A DNA stretch of 63,518 nt. It comes from Pseudoneurospora amorphoporcata. Lineage: Eukaryota; Ascomycota; Sordariomycetes; Sordariales; Sordariaceae. This document shows, piece after piece, positions 1 to 10,324 of the stretch. The notes below the pieces were generated by a model. The model did no database searches. It saw only the letters and a list, made by a program, of their open reading frames with translations, and had not been told where the DNA came from. How positions within the stretch are numbered: position 1 is the first letter of the stretch; each line of letters opens with the position of its first letter. Position numbers and translations under genes: made by a program. The stretch lies in the NCBI GenBank assembly GCA_033297205.1, contig MU859261.1, positions 1-63,518 on the forward strand. Direction: 5' to 3'.

Positions 1-522
1 TGACGTAGAAGGAATAGTGTCCTCAGCAATCAGCCTTCTATACTACAAGGTAGTACAAGGCAGTTACAAGGCACAGTACTAGCCACACGTTAACAACAAC
101 AAGTATAGTAGCGTTATACGTGTCTCGATGATAATAATTAATTAACTACTATCGAACTATTTGACAATTTGAGTTCTCCAGTCGTCCCTTTATACTCCAT
201 GCTTTGTAGCTGCTTCTTGTGTCTCTATGCCTATGGTGATGCTGCTCACTCGTGGTGTTGGCTCACCCGTGAGCACCGGCTCACCATGAGCCCGTGCATG
301 CTTAAGTACCTTTCTTAGTTTCTAAGGATTACACTAGTTCCTTTAGGTAGGGCTACCGGGTCCTGAAGGCTTGGGCGACCCCTGTGTCGCTTAAGTTCGT
401 AACATCTGTCTCTCTCGTTACGTGCTATCACACTCAAGAACTTAAATTTAAATAGCTATAATAATAATTCTATCTTCCTTTCTACTTAAATCGTTTATAA
501 ACTGCGTAATTAACGCAACAAA
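1..522. other. Repeat-derived flank without intact gene
   Basis: No plausible gene is visible. The stretch becomes TA-rich from about 430 onward. At 248-295 there are short inverted GCTCAC/GTGAGC words. The downstream part continues in frame into the retroelement relic at 523, with stop codons at 487-489 and 511-513, so it is probably the upstream (gag side) part of the same decayed element. Confidence 0.5.
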
Positions 523-1160
523 TATGCCGCTCTAGTTGATAGCGGATATTCCGCTCTCGCTTTTATCGATCGCAACTTTACCGCCCAATATACTATCCCG
601 TTATTAAAACTTCCCAAACCCAAGGCCTTATATTTAATTAACAGCATACCCAAGAATCGTATTACTTTCTACTGCGAGGTTCAACTGCGGATCAGCTACC
701 ACACAGAAACGATCGCTATACTAGCCTACAATCTAGCGGCCGATTACCCTATAATCCTAAGTATACTATAGCCTAAACTTTATAACCCTATAGTATTATA
801 GCTAGATAGCGCCGTTACTTTTAACGATTACTATACGAACTACTACCTTCCTACTAACTTCTCGCCCTCTTTACAGCACACTCTAAAGGTTTAGAAATAC
901 GCCTATACGTATTATTACGAGACTGTATAAAGTATAGTTAAGGCCGACCGCCCTAATACCCTAATTGCGGACCCCGTTCCTAACGTCGTTAAAGACGGAC
1001 CTCCCAATACCCTAGTTAAGGACCCTAATACCCTAGTCGCGGCTCCTAAGCGGACTAAGCTCGCCGTTTACCGCACCGTAGCTAGCTAGCGGAGGTCCGA
1101 TCCCTACCACCGCGTTACAGTACAACTATCACGGGGCGAAGGCACCATATAGGGTAGGAT
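523..1160 (+). mobile_element. RIP-mutated Ty3/Gypsy retroelement relic (protease region)
   Basis: Reading frame +1 from 523 encodes a recognisable aspartic-protease (retropepsin) segment. The catalytic-type VDSG lies at 535-546, followed by an LPKPKALYL-like strand and a YPIIL segment before position 769, the order seen in Gypsy retropepsins. In-frame TAG codons at 769-771, 799-801 and 892-894 break it. At least the first two sit where the family usually has Trp, as expected if TGG became TAG by RIP. By hand count, 523-894 has about 4 TpG against about 16 CpA and very many TpA, so mutation hit mainly one strand. After 900 the frame encodes Pro/Asn-rich text with more stops. No intact RT or integrase is seen. 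Family assignment is from motif memory; the boundaries are approximate. Confidence 0.72.
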
Positions 1161-1661
1161 AGGATATGCGTTGTTGCATGAGGAGAGGAAGGGAGAAGTG
1201 TACGGAGGTCTGGCTATATGGGCGAGAGCCCTAAGGCCAGACCGTGCGCGCGCACGTGAGACTGCACGTGACCATGACATGTGCGAGGCCAGAGCTCTGG
1301 GCTCTGGTCGGCACAGCACATGTGCGGTCAGTGCAGCACAGCACATCACACGTCTAACCCTGTGATAGGCGCCCTTGCCCCGTGATAGAGTTCTTAACTA
1401 AGGGATAAGAGATATAAGACCGCCGTAAGATATACTATTTCTCAGTCGCTATTAACGATACCCTATTGCTACGGCGGGGAATCCATAAGGCAATTCAACT
1501 AGAGTATGTAGAATAAATCGTACTAAACTCCTTTTTAAATATTTTTTTTTTAAACAACGGCGACGGCGACGTTATCTCTAAACACTAAGCAACCATCATT
1601 TTACAAGGTTAAGGATTAGTATAGCACTGCCCGTATAGGGATGCCTATATAAGTTTTCCTA

Positions 1662-1666
1662 TACGG
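1662..1666. repeat. Left target-site duplication TACGG of the solo LTR
   Basis: TACGG immediately precedes the TGTAAG start of the LTR and is repeated exactly at 1953-1957. Confidence 0.7.
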
Positions 1667-1952
1667 TGTAAGAGTACGCACAATGTATATAGCAACTCCA
1701 AGTCCTGCGGGACTGGACACGATACTTCCAACTCCCAGACTCCGAAGTCCGAGACTTCCAAGTCGCAGCCACCTGAGACTTCCTGTCAGGATTGAAGGCT
1801 TGACTTGGCAAGTCCGTCCTAGGACCTGGAGAGGTATAAGGACTCGGGAAAGTCCTCGCAGTAGAAACGATTCCTCTTGGAATGATCATCAGAAATCAGA
1901 ATGGTCATCTTTTCATCACAACCTTTGGTCGTGACGTGTTTTGCACTTAACA
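1667..1952. mobile_element. Solo LTR (286 bp) nested in the MITE copy
   Basis: The segment begins TGTAAG and ends CTTAACA, giving 5'-TG...CA-3' termini with a short imperfect inverted repeat (TGTAAG against TGTTAAG). It is flanked by an exact 5-bp direct repeat TACGG, and its removal rejoins a continuous MITE sequence (CTATACGG to GGCTGTTAGG). A TATA-like GGTATAAGG lies near 1833-1841. These are the hallmarks of a lone LTR left after recombination between two LTRs. With no internal region, Copia and Gypsy cannot be separated. It shows no obvious RIP skew compared with 523-1100. Confidence 0.72.
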
Positions 1953-1957
1953 TACGG
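1953..1957. repeat. Right target-site duplication TACGG of the solo LTR
   Basis: Exact copy of 1662-1666, directly after the terminal CA of the LTR. Confidence 0.7.
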
Positions 1958-1988
1958 GCTGTTAGGCACTGCCCGCCGAGGGATTCCC

Positions 1989-2605
1989 TTATTGCCAACC
2001 ACATCACCATTTCGATCTTGATGGACAAACCTTTGTCAAACCGTCAAAGTTGACCAACGCCGTTGTTTGCAATTTCATGGCCACATGGCTTTGTTGAAGG
2101 TAGTTTCACCACAAAGTCTCCATCCCGATTGTTGGCGTTTTTCTGACATGACCAGCTACCGCTGTATCACAGCATGTGTGTTGATTGTATGTCCCACACT
2201 TTGCCTACAATCTTGGCGGTTGTCCGTACCCAAACAACAGCCAACAGAATACCAGACTATCAGATGCTACCCGTAAGCCAGCGTTGTATTCCGTCGAAAC
2301 ATTGGCCAACAACACGGTCGGGGAAAACTCATTTCCCTTTTCGGCTCGGCATTGCCATCCCGTTCCCGTCATATCCGTGTCCGTCCTCTCGCATCACCCG
2401 ATCTACTCTACCAAATTTTCAGCTGAGGGTGTGTCGGACCTTCCACTCCAGTAACCGAGAAGGATGGAAGGGACAATTCTTCTTGTGCGCATGGAGTGTT
2501 ATTAAGATCACTCGAAGCCCACCCTGAATGTTGTCATGGGGCTTGTGTTCTTGACACTCGCTCTCCTCTCCGCGATCATCACTATAACAACTTACGGCAA
2601 TCATC
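1989..2605. other. Spacer upstream of the small secreted protein gene
   Basis: No convincing gene. Short open frames here overlap one another and start without good context. The stretch probably carries the promoter and 5' leader of the gene starting at 2606. Confidence 0.4.
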
Positions 2606-3117
2606 ATGAAGGTCCAACTTGCCTTTCTCCTAACAGCCTTGAGGTGTGTTTCTCCTCCATTCCTTCACAGCTTCACCAGATGATGCTAACAGTCTTTGAC
2701 AGCACCGTCTCCGCCGGACCCTGTCAAGCTGCCACCACCACCACCACCACCACCGCTCCTTCAATTACGACCATCGCGCCGTCCTGCACTTTTACGGGTA
2801 CCCAGACAAAATGGGCTACCAGCGGATGTGATATTCCCTGCAACACGAGCGCTTTCTGCATTTACGACGGTAAGCCGTGTTCTCGGCAGCGACAAAACGT
2901 TGCATTATGGCAATCTGATTCACCGTCTCGGCTGACTGACTGACTGACTGCTTCCTCACCTTTAGCTGCCGTAACCAAGTCTTGCGGCTGTTCATCCGTG
3001 CCGATCAGGGTGACGACTGTCACGCTTTGCCCGACGGGAACGCCGTGCATGCAGTGCACCACTGCTTGGGGGACTTTTACGTATACGCAACCTTGTACGG
3101 CCACTGCGACTCCTTGA
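2606..3117 (+). CDS. Small secreted cysteine-rich protein
   Basis: Assembled from three exons: 2606-2643, 2703-2869 and 2966-3117 (357 bp, 118 aa). Intron 1 (2644-2702) is GTGTGT...CAG with a TGCTAAC branch site. Intron 2 (2870-2965) is GTAAGC...TTTAG and contains four tandem CTGA units giving CTGAC-type branch sites. The product starts MKVQLAFLLTALSTVSA, a good signal peptide cleaved near residue 17. A poly-Thr stretch follows (seven ACC codons), then a domain with ten more cysteines including CPTGTPCMQC, plus one Cys just after the cleavage site. It is probably an extracellular or wall-associated protein. Thr/Ser-rich plus TTVT-Cys-type modules occur in many fungal small secreted proteins, but I do not recognise a named family. 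The splicing is inferred; the frame closes exactly only with both introns removed. Confidence 0.72.
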
Positions 3118-5409
3118 TCGAGGACCAAGCAGGACCCGAGCAGGCGTTATCCACGGCTGTGGAGAAGAACTCATGTAACGATTCAGAGACGACGGCATGA
3201 TGAACGCACGCGCTGGTGCTGCTCGGGGACAGTGACCGGGGCAAAGAAAGGTCGGAACGAGGTGTATGGATGAAGTGCTCTGGCTCTATCGGGGATACCT
3301 TTGCTGCCACTTTCATCATCTTACGACGAAATTACTCCCTCGTTTGTCATCTTGTTCCTCCCTTTCACCGCTCTTGCCTGTGTGGAAACATGTCGTCAGT
3401 AGCTCGACAAGCACCATTATTCTTCCAGCCATTCCATCCAGCAAGAGAGTCATGCCCAGCTTGACTCTTTATCCGCCATGCTTTGTATGCGTTGAACTTC
3501 AATCTCAGTTAGACCTCTTGCTTTGATGGACGCAAGCGGCATCAAGTTGCCGCAGACCCCAAGCGAAACACTAGGGTCTGGTAGGATAAGGTGACTCCTG
3601 TCGGTGCCGAGACCGAGTAGTGGGATCGGGAGAGGCGCGGTAGGTGCTGCTCGGCGTCGACTATGCCTTCAGCAACGACGGGATGAGCGACGAGGAGCAA
3701 AAAGCAATCCACATGGCGGCCTTTCTTTCTATGACTTCCGTCTTGCCTTGTTCGTTTCGTTTCGTTTACGGCCGGGATGGCCGATATCGGATTTCTTGTC
3801 AAACTCCACTGTCACCAGTCACTGCACTCGCAAGCAGGCGGCCTTATTTTACATTGCGTTTATGCGGGCAGCAAAAAGCAGGCTGGAGATGCCCGGAGGA
3901 ATCAGAAAGGACTGGACGGGATGTGTACGCGGCATGATACGGAGGCGTGGAAATCACCAAGGTATAGTACCAAGATGGCCACTTGCACGCAAAATCATGG
4001 CCGATTGCGGATCACCAACCCCAAGCCTCTAACATGACAAAATGGCATGCCTAGTCCATCAGCAGACGGACCGCAAGATACGCCGGGACTTGAGTACCTA
4101 TTCAAGAAAAAAAAGGATTGGCAAAATGAAACGAGAAGCTCACCTAGCCAAGACGCTTTCCATCGAGCGCGATAGCATTGATCCAGTCGCGACTTCCAAC
4201 CCTGGTCCCCCGTCACGGCAGCATCGCATCGCATCACCTTGGACACTGAGAGAAACCTCAGCCACCGTGATGTCAAACGATATGATGCTTCTTGGTTGGG
4301 CCAAAGTCTTCTTATTGATGGTGGTGAGTAATCGGTCTTGGGATAAACCTCAGATTGACCGCCATCTTTGACCCTCTTGCCTTTTCCAGAACCGCCGCGA
4401 CCGCTCCAACTCAAGTTGTTCCCTGGCATCTTCGGGCCGCGCAGTGTCCCAATGCCGGCGAGAAAAGAACTTGAAGAAGTATGTTCAAAACTTTGCCATC
4501 TTGGCAGAAACGACCGGGTTGAAGCGCGATCCCATCCTGACGCGACGCGCCTCGCAAGTGGAGGTCCAGTCAGCACCCCCTCACCTCCCGTCCCCTCACA
4601 TGATGGATCTCAGATGCAGCTCGAATACGCCTGCTCGTAGACTGGGGAATCTCAAGCATCCTGCTCGCTCCTTCCTCCTCCCAGCGGATTTGCTTTCCAA
4701 GACTGCCCAGATCGGGTCGATGCTTTCTCCCGGCTTCTCGTTATTTCACCATTACCCCCCCTCCTCTTTTGACGACGGCGATGGTGGCAGCGAGATGGCT
4801 CGCGTCGGAACAGTCAAGTATGTAGCTAACAACCATTATGCTGACCAAAGAACCATATCCTTTGCGCTGAGCGGCCTCAGCGGAGCTCCAAGCAATCTGC
4901 TTTTGCCTGGCGCGTCATTGAACGTTGCTTCTGGCCGTTGGAACTTCGCAAGAAAACGGCCTTCTCCTCAAACCAAGATTTCAAAGTCCAAGCGAACGTA
5001 GCCATTCGACGATGTAGGCACACCGACAAGACCAAGAATTGCAAGAAATGCACAAACAAATGGACGTCACCATCTTTGAAGATGGTCTCTACACGACATG
5101 ATTCTGGATGGCAGCCGGCGATTCCACTAACGCCCAGCAGCTCACCGACACGCCCACCTCCCCGGCGCGACGATCCTCGAACACTCGAAGCCATAGCTAT
5201 CTCGCCTTTTATCCCCGCGAAAACCGCAGAATCCAGGTGACAGATATTTCGAGAGACTACCTGCCCTTCTCGCTTTCTCTTTGCCGCGCAACTAACATGT
5301 CTCGTTCAAGCAGAGATATCAACGTTCACTCCCGCCATGCAGTTTCCACTTCTCCTCGAGCCCAACCTCGACGGGCCAGACATACCTTGAGCACGACGCA
5401 TAACCGATC
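3118..5409. other. Intergenic, no supported gene
   Basis: Several overlapping short frames on both strands, none with recognisable domains, a start context or splice structure I can defend. The longest plus-strand frame (4444-5001) encodes low-information sequence with no clear domain and is not annotated. The right part presumably contains the promoter and leader of the gene at 5410. Confidence 0.45.
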
Positions 5410-7239
5410 ATGGACAACAAGCCCGACGACGAGTTGGGCGCAACCGAGATAGGGTCATCGACTGGCCGCTCATCCAGAGGCACGAAGCGCCAACATGACG
5501 ACTCGGACGAGGATGCCACGACCGACAGCAGCCAACATGAAATGTACAAGCGACAGCGCGTGCATGATAATATTGTTACGGACGGGATTTGGGGCCTAGA
5601 AAACCCCAATGAGCAAGCCACTTCCGTTACAGCTGGTCTCGACACCACCGAGCCAAACACTCATCATCGTGCTCTTTGTAGTGACGAGCGCGAGATCCTT
5701 CTCGCACTCGGGTTCCAACTGGATGATGATCCCGGCCCCCAGGAACATGTCCCCAACAACAGCGGACGTCATGATGAAGAAGCGAACCCTGCCTTTCTGC
5801 CTCCAGACCCAGTTACCGAGTATACCAACCAAGTAGGGGAATGGGGAGAACAGGACTGGATGATCTCGAACCTCGCGTGGGATTACACCCAAGATCCCCT
5901 GTTCGAACCACAACCTTATGAGCCCGCGCCGTGGTTCCTTGACGAAGATCTTACAATACCTCCAGAGTCAGGTGCGCCATCCGCGGGGCTTGAGGCAAAA
6001 TACGCTGGCGACGTCGAGGTATTTGATCAACACTTGCTCAGCAGCACATATATGACTTCTGGGGGAAAGGTGGAGGACGCGGGACAGACTGAACACGCCA
6101 ACGACGTGGAGGCGTCAGACGAATATTTCATTAGCCCAGATACGACTTTTGACTCTTTGTTTACAGGTGGCCGCCACAGCCTAGGAAGTCAAACAACCGA
6201 ACCTACTTTCCTGTCGTCTCCTGTGTGTGCGGGTCCCGGCATCCAGGGCGTTCAGTCCCCGTTGCCAGAGCAGATATTTGGCCAGACAAGCTACTCCAAT
6301 GCCGTATTCGAACCAGATCTCTGGCAGTTGACGGCGGTGCCCAACCACGTAGGGACTGGCGAGCTTAACCATGACGTACCAGCAAGCGACTATCCATTTG
6401 AGCACTTGGAGCTTCCTGCTAGCCAGGACGGAGACGAAATCCAAGTCAAGGAATAGGATTCTTCTTTCTCGCATCCCGTCCCGTCGCCTGCACCCACCAG
6501 CATTGACAACACCCAAGACTCGTTGCGGATGGGGAACCAAGTCGATGTTGCCAAAGGCAGCTCAGAGGCTCTCCCGTTCCATCCACATGTTCCAGCTCGC
6601 ATCCGCTTGGACATGATAGCTTCTCACCTACCACTAGGCATTCCATTGCAACCCGCCACACCTCCTCCAGTCCCAGACGCATCACAGGCTCTCCCGGCAG
6701 TTTCATGTCTTATACCTCGAGTCCCTCCCATCCCACCCCGCCCCACGCGATCGCGCCAACGACGACCCTCTCAACCATGTCTTCAAACTGCAACACCAGC
6801 GTTACCAAATTTGGATCTGGCCTCTGCACCTCCCCCTGCTACATTTCCCTCTCCTCCAATTTATGCTCCGATCCCTATTCCGATCCCCGCTCGTATTCCC
6901 GATTCTATTCCATCCCCGCCGCCACCTGCTCCTCCCTCTCCTCCGTCGCATTCTCCTACATCGGCACCCACTCAAATATCAACAGCAGCAGCATCATCCT
7001 GCACCCGCTGCCACAATAAAAACAACCCGCAACCCTGTCTTCCCGGCAAGATGACGTGTGTCGGCTGCTCCTTCCGGCGCAAGTCTCTCCGCCAGCAGCG
7101 AGAAGAAGAAGGTCTCTGTACGACTTGTGGAAGAGATCGAGATGATGATGGCAAGTTGACGTGTGGAGAGTGTAGAGCGAAAGGGAGGGTGAGGTATGCA
7201 AAGGGGAAGGGGAAAGCGGAAGGGGCAGTAGAGAGGTGA
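5410..7239 (+). CDS. Eight-Cys C-terminal protein, tandem member A, interrupted by an in-frame TAG
   Basis: One reading frame runs 5410-7239 (610 codons) and is broken only by TAG at 6454-6456. The upstream part encodes 348 aa, starting MDNKPDDELGATEIG, acidic and Ser-rich, with basic patches GTKRQHDD and YKRQRVHD. After the TAG the same frame continues for 260 aa: a long Pro-rich stretch (about 6640-6960), then a cysteine module at 7000-7173 with pattern C-x2-C-x15-C-x2-C-x16-C-x2-C-x11-C-x2-C, then a basic tail. It resembles a paired zinc-binding module; function unknown. The TAG may be a premature stop (pseudogene or strain allele) or may be spliced out. AG at 6455-6456 could be a 3' splice site used with GT at 6376 (81 nt) or 6349 (108 nt), both keeping the frame, although both donors are weak. 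Total length nearly equals its neighbour at 8486. Confidence 0.6.
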
Positions 7240-8485
7240 GTAGGTAGGAAAGGAGGTAAAGAATGATGGAGATGACAGCGTGGAGGCAAGCTGGTAGTAA
7301 GATTAAGGATATGGGGGGAGAGAAGACCAGAAGGAGAGAATAAAGAAGGAGGGAGGGAGGACGGTCAAGGAAGACATGTCATGGAATCAGAAGGAGATAA
7401 TGACGCGAACAAGGAAGAGGCATAAGAGCCTCGAGGACCCGGGGAGTAGCAAGTAATCCGAATAACAACAAGCCATTGGAATACGAGAAACAAGGTTGAT
7501 ATGGTGATAAAAAAAGTACCTAACAATACGCATGCCTTCGCGATATTCAAGGGTTTCCTGTCCGTGAACCCTGGAACAAAAAAAACATTCTATTCTCGTT
7601 GAAACCTTTTCAACCCCAAACCTTTCTTTTGATGGGGATGGGAACAATGGATATGCCTGGATCCTTCGGAGGAGGAGGAGCAGACAATGGGTCTGTCTGT
7701 CTTGGCGAGGTAAACTGAATGAACAAGGAGGGCTCAGGGGACAGAAGGGTAAGGTAGGTAAACAATGAGATTGTACTAGCCAGTAGCCACGCAAGCTTGC
7801 CGAAGACTAAGAGTCGGGAACAAAGAGACTGAACAGGGGCGCAAGACTCTTGATCCATTGTTTTTCTTTGACTTGTTCGCCTCCAATAAGTACCGAGTGT
7901 ACTATCTTTGGACTCATTCCCTCGGGTCGCCAAAGATGGGATCCCATAAATACCTGCCTGCTACTATGGCCAACCGCAATATGATGCAACCAAGTCTTTC
8001 TTTTTCCCTTCCATTCTATTCGGGTAATATCAGCAGAGGTTGAGTGTCGACTCAGACCGGACTCGGACGGAAAGAAGACGGTTCTGAACTACGACAGGAA
8101 AAAAAAAAGAGAGAGCAAGAAACGCCAGAAGGAAAGAAAACAAAACAAGCAAACTGAAACAATCCTCTCCAGCCTCGCCCTCATCGGTGACACCAACTGA
8201 AAGACAATATGAGATGGATCACGAAAATGATGGGAATGATGATATTGAGGGATCCAGCTTCAGAAGCTGGAGGGGATCACCAGCTATATAGAGCTGGTGA
8301 TACAAAGAGGAGGAAGGTCTGCAAAGGAGGGGATTCTGGGAGGTGCCAGATCCGCTGTCAAAGAAGGGTGCAGGGCAAAGAGCCCTGCAGCGCAAAGGAC
8401 TAGCGGTCTGTGCAGCAAACGCCCAGAATCTTCTCACAGACAACCTTAGCAAGAAGTCCTACCCCTTAAACCCCAAACAAATACT
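7240..8485. other. Spacer between the two eight-Cys genes
   Basis: A/G-rich trailer to about 7400, then no supported gene. Short frames on both strands look random. A purine-rich patch (about 8099-8160) lies upstream of the start at 8486. An inverted repeat around 8259-8303 (CCAGCTTC/GAAGCTGG and CCAGCTAT/ATAGCTGG words) could form a hairpin in the leader. Confidence 0.4.
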
Positions 8486-10324
8486 ATGGAATCCGATGCT
8501 TGCGACATGCTCAACGCGACCCAAGCCATAGGCTCGTACTACTCGAGTAATGGTGACGCGATGGATTTGGATCCGGTAGATCCGGCGTTTGCCCCGACGT
8601 TGAACAACTTGTACCGGCCCATCACTCCTTCCCGTCCGCAACCACCGCAAGCTCAACCTCGTATACCCCGTGAGGTTCTGGAGCGTGTCGCGGCCAACAT
8701 TAAGCTGGTGCAGGAAGCGCTTAAGCTACCGAGAGGAGACCAAGATGCGCAAGAGGCCCCTTCCACGCCTCCCAGCCGGTCCATTGTTCCCGGACCAGAT
8801 AACAACGTCCAACCCAGCCCGGTTGACGGTGATGACTTGTTGAAACGTCTCCAACAGACTCTTGACAACCTCCCCGACGACATCCTCGAGCTTGCCCCCG
8901 TCCATCTTCCAAGTCTACCACCCGATATCCTAACGGTTCACAAGCTCTTCCACTTCTTTCGTGCCACTCCCCCCAAGATGGGATGCGTCATCCCCAACTC
9001 CGAGAGGCAGATCTGGTACACCCCTACTCAGCAGGATTATGTGGCCCTTAACTCCATTCCCAAAGGTGCGCCGGAAATTGTAGGAATCTACCTCGACAAG
9101 CCGGAGTACTTGACCTCGTACCTCACCGACGGATGCGGATTTGTGCAGGGATGGATTCCGTTCGACAAAACTCAGTGGTGTACTTGTCGGTATGATGTTG
9201 GGAATAAGAGGTTTGTGACGCAGAGTGGGAATGAAACTGGTGCTTTGGTCGTCGGGTACAGAACGCCTTGGGCTCCGATCTGTAATGGGTGTCGAGGGGA
9301 TAGGAGTGTGGAGGTAAGGGTACTGGACTATCTGGCTAGGTGGTTCAGTTTCTCGGTTCCTCCCGGGGGATATATTGTGGATATCATGGGGGCCTGCACG
9401 CAGACCGAAGAGCTGCACCAAGCTGGAGATGGCACTGGACCATCAACGCCGAACGGACCTGAGCCGGAGCCGGAAGGTCAGGCAGCGGTTGAGCTGACTG
9501 CAAATTCACAAGCCGCGCTCCGGAGGGTTGACATGCTGATTCAGGGCGACGCGGTTAAATCTCCTACGAGAAAATCGAAGCGCCGACGTGGTGACGAGGA
9601 AGTGGATGCAGCCGGTGACATGAGCAAGCGTCCACGTGTCATTTTGGAGAAGCGTCATCGTCTTCCTGATGGGCCTTTATCTCTTCATGATCCCTTTGTT
9701 GATGGTCCGTCGGCTGGTAATCCTTTCAGCGAAGCTGGGGGTCATATGATGCTGAGTGATGATGATGAGGATTTCGGTCCTTCTGCTGCTCCCCCTCTTC
9801 CCTACAATACTCCTCACGTCGGCACCGCCAACAACAGAACCATCACCCACAACAATAACGACCCGCAGGCTCCTCAGCAACCCCAGAGCGTCAATCCCCC
9901 CGCCGGGGGCATCCCACCCGCCGCGGTTGCGCAAGTCCATGCACACTTTGCATTGAAGAATCCCGGCCCCGGGGGCCTCCCACCCAAAGCCACGGCTGAG
10001 GAAGTGCTTGCACTCTGGGCGGTGCAGAATAAAACGCATGACGAGTCTCCAGTGGCGCTCCCGGCGGGGCAGCATTGCAATACTTGCAAAAACCCTAGAA
10101 GGCCGCCGGCCCAAAACAACCAGAGGAAATGCCAGAGATGCTCAGATCTCCACTACGAGATCCGTCAACTCAACTTTGCTCGCGGCTGGTGTACGAACGC
10201 GGGATGTGACCGACACGTGGGGTTTCCCAGACCTATGAAGGCCTTTGGAGAGCCTTTTGCATACTGTCAGCAATGTAGGGACGCGAAGCAGCAGAAACGA
10301 GATACTAACAAGAAGAAGACCTAG
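8486..10324 (+). CDS. Eight-Cys C-terminal protein, tandem member B
   Basis: Single-exon frame of 612 aa starting MESDACDMLNATQ, the first ATG of the frame. Residues about 150-320 form the only globular-looking part, with several Trp and Cys residues (PFDKTQWCTCRYDVG, YRTPWAPICNGCRG). Basic patches RKSKRRRGDEE and KRPRVILEKRHR in the middle look like nuclear localisation signals. A Pro/Asn/Gln-rich linker leads to a C-terminal cysteine module at 10076-10276: C-x2-C-x14-C-x2-C-x16-C-x4-C-x19-C-x2-C, likely two zinc sites. Its architecture and length match the gene just upstream (5410-7239), and the x16 spacer is identical, so I infer diverged tandem relatives. I do not recognise a named family. 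Nuclear or RNA/DNA-associated work is a guess from the basic patches and Cys pairs. Confidence 0.85.
   Translation: MESDACDMLNATQAIGSYYSSNGDAMDLDPVDPAFAPTLNNLYRPITPSRPQPPQAQPRIPREVLERVAANIKLVQEALKLPRGDQDAQEAPSTPPSRSIVPGPDNNVQPSPVDGDDLLKRLQQTLDNLPDDILELAPVHLPSLPPDILTVHKLFHFFRATPPKMGCVIPNSERQIWYTPTQQDYVALNSIPKGAPEIVGIYLDKPEYLTSYLTDGCGFVQGWIPFDKTQWCTCRYDVGNKRFVTQSGNETGALVVGYRTPWAPICNGCRGDRSVEVRVLDYLARWFSFSVPPGGYIVDIMGACTQTEELHQAGDGTGPSTPNGPEPEPEGQAAVELTANSQAALRRVDMLIQGDAVKSPTRKSKRRRGDEEVDAAGDMSKRPRVILEKRHRLPDGPLSLHDPFVDGPSAGNPFSEAGGHMMLSDDDEDFGPSAAPPLPYNTPHVGTANNRTITHNNNDPQAPQQPQSVNPPAGGIPPAAVAQVHAHFALKNPGPGGLPPKATAEEVLALWAVQNKTHDESPVALPAGQHCNTCKNPRRPPAQNNQRKCQRCSDLHYEIRQLNFARGWCTNAGCDRHVGFPRPMKAFGEPFAYCQQCRDAKQQKRDTNKKKT

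Larger units (their letters stand above)
1430..1988 (+). mobile_element. Degenerate, truncated copy of the MITE-like element, split by a solo LTR
   Basis: The segments 1430-1666 and 1953-1988 align with the right half of the intact element at 22763-23383, in the same orientation. Shared blocks include CTATTGCTAC, GTACTAAACTCC, the CGACGGCGACGTT block, the GGATTAGTAT block, GCACTGCCCG, and the terminal GCACTGCCCGCC followed by GAGGGA. Identity is roughly 75 percent by eye. It lacks the 23-bp CATATGG-containing duplication found near the right end of the intact copy. The left half is absent or unrecognisable. The 286-bp insertion at 1667-1952 interrupts it, so this copy is older than that insertion. 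Confidence 0.7.

Noticed and set aside
1161..1365. Possible second LTR or small gene in the GC-rich block
   Set aside because: Palindromic words are present but there are no clear TG...CA ends with a target duplication, and the frames on both strands are antisense mirror images.
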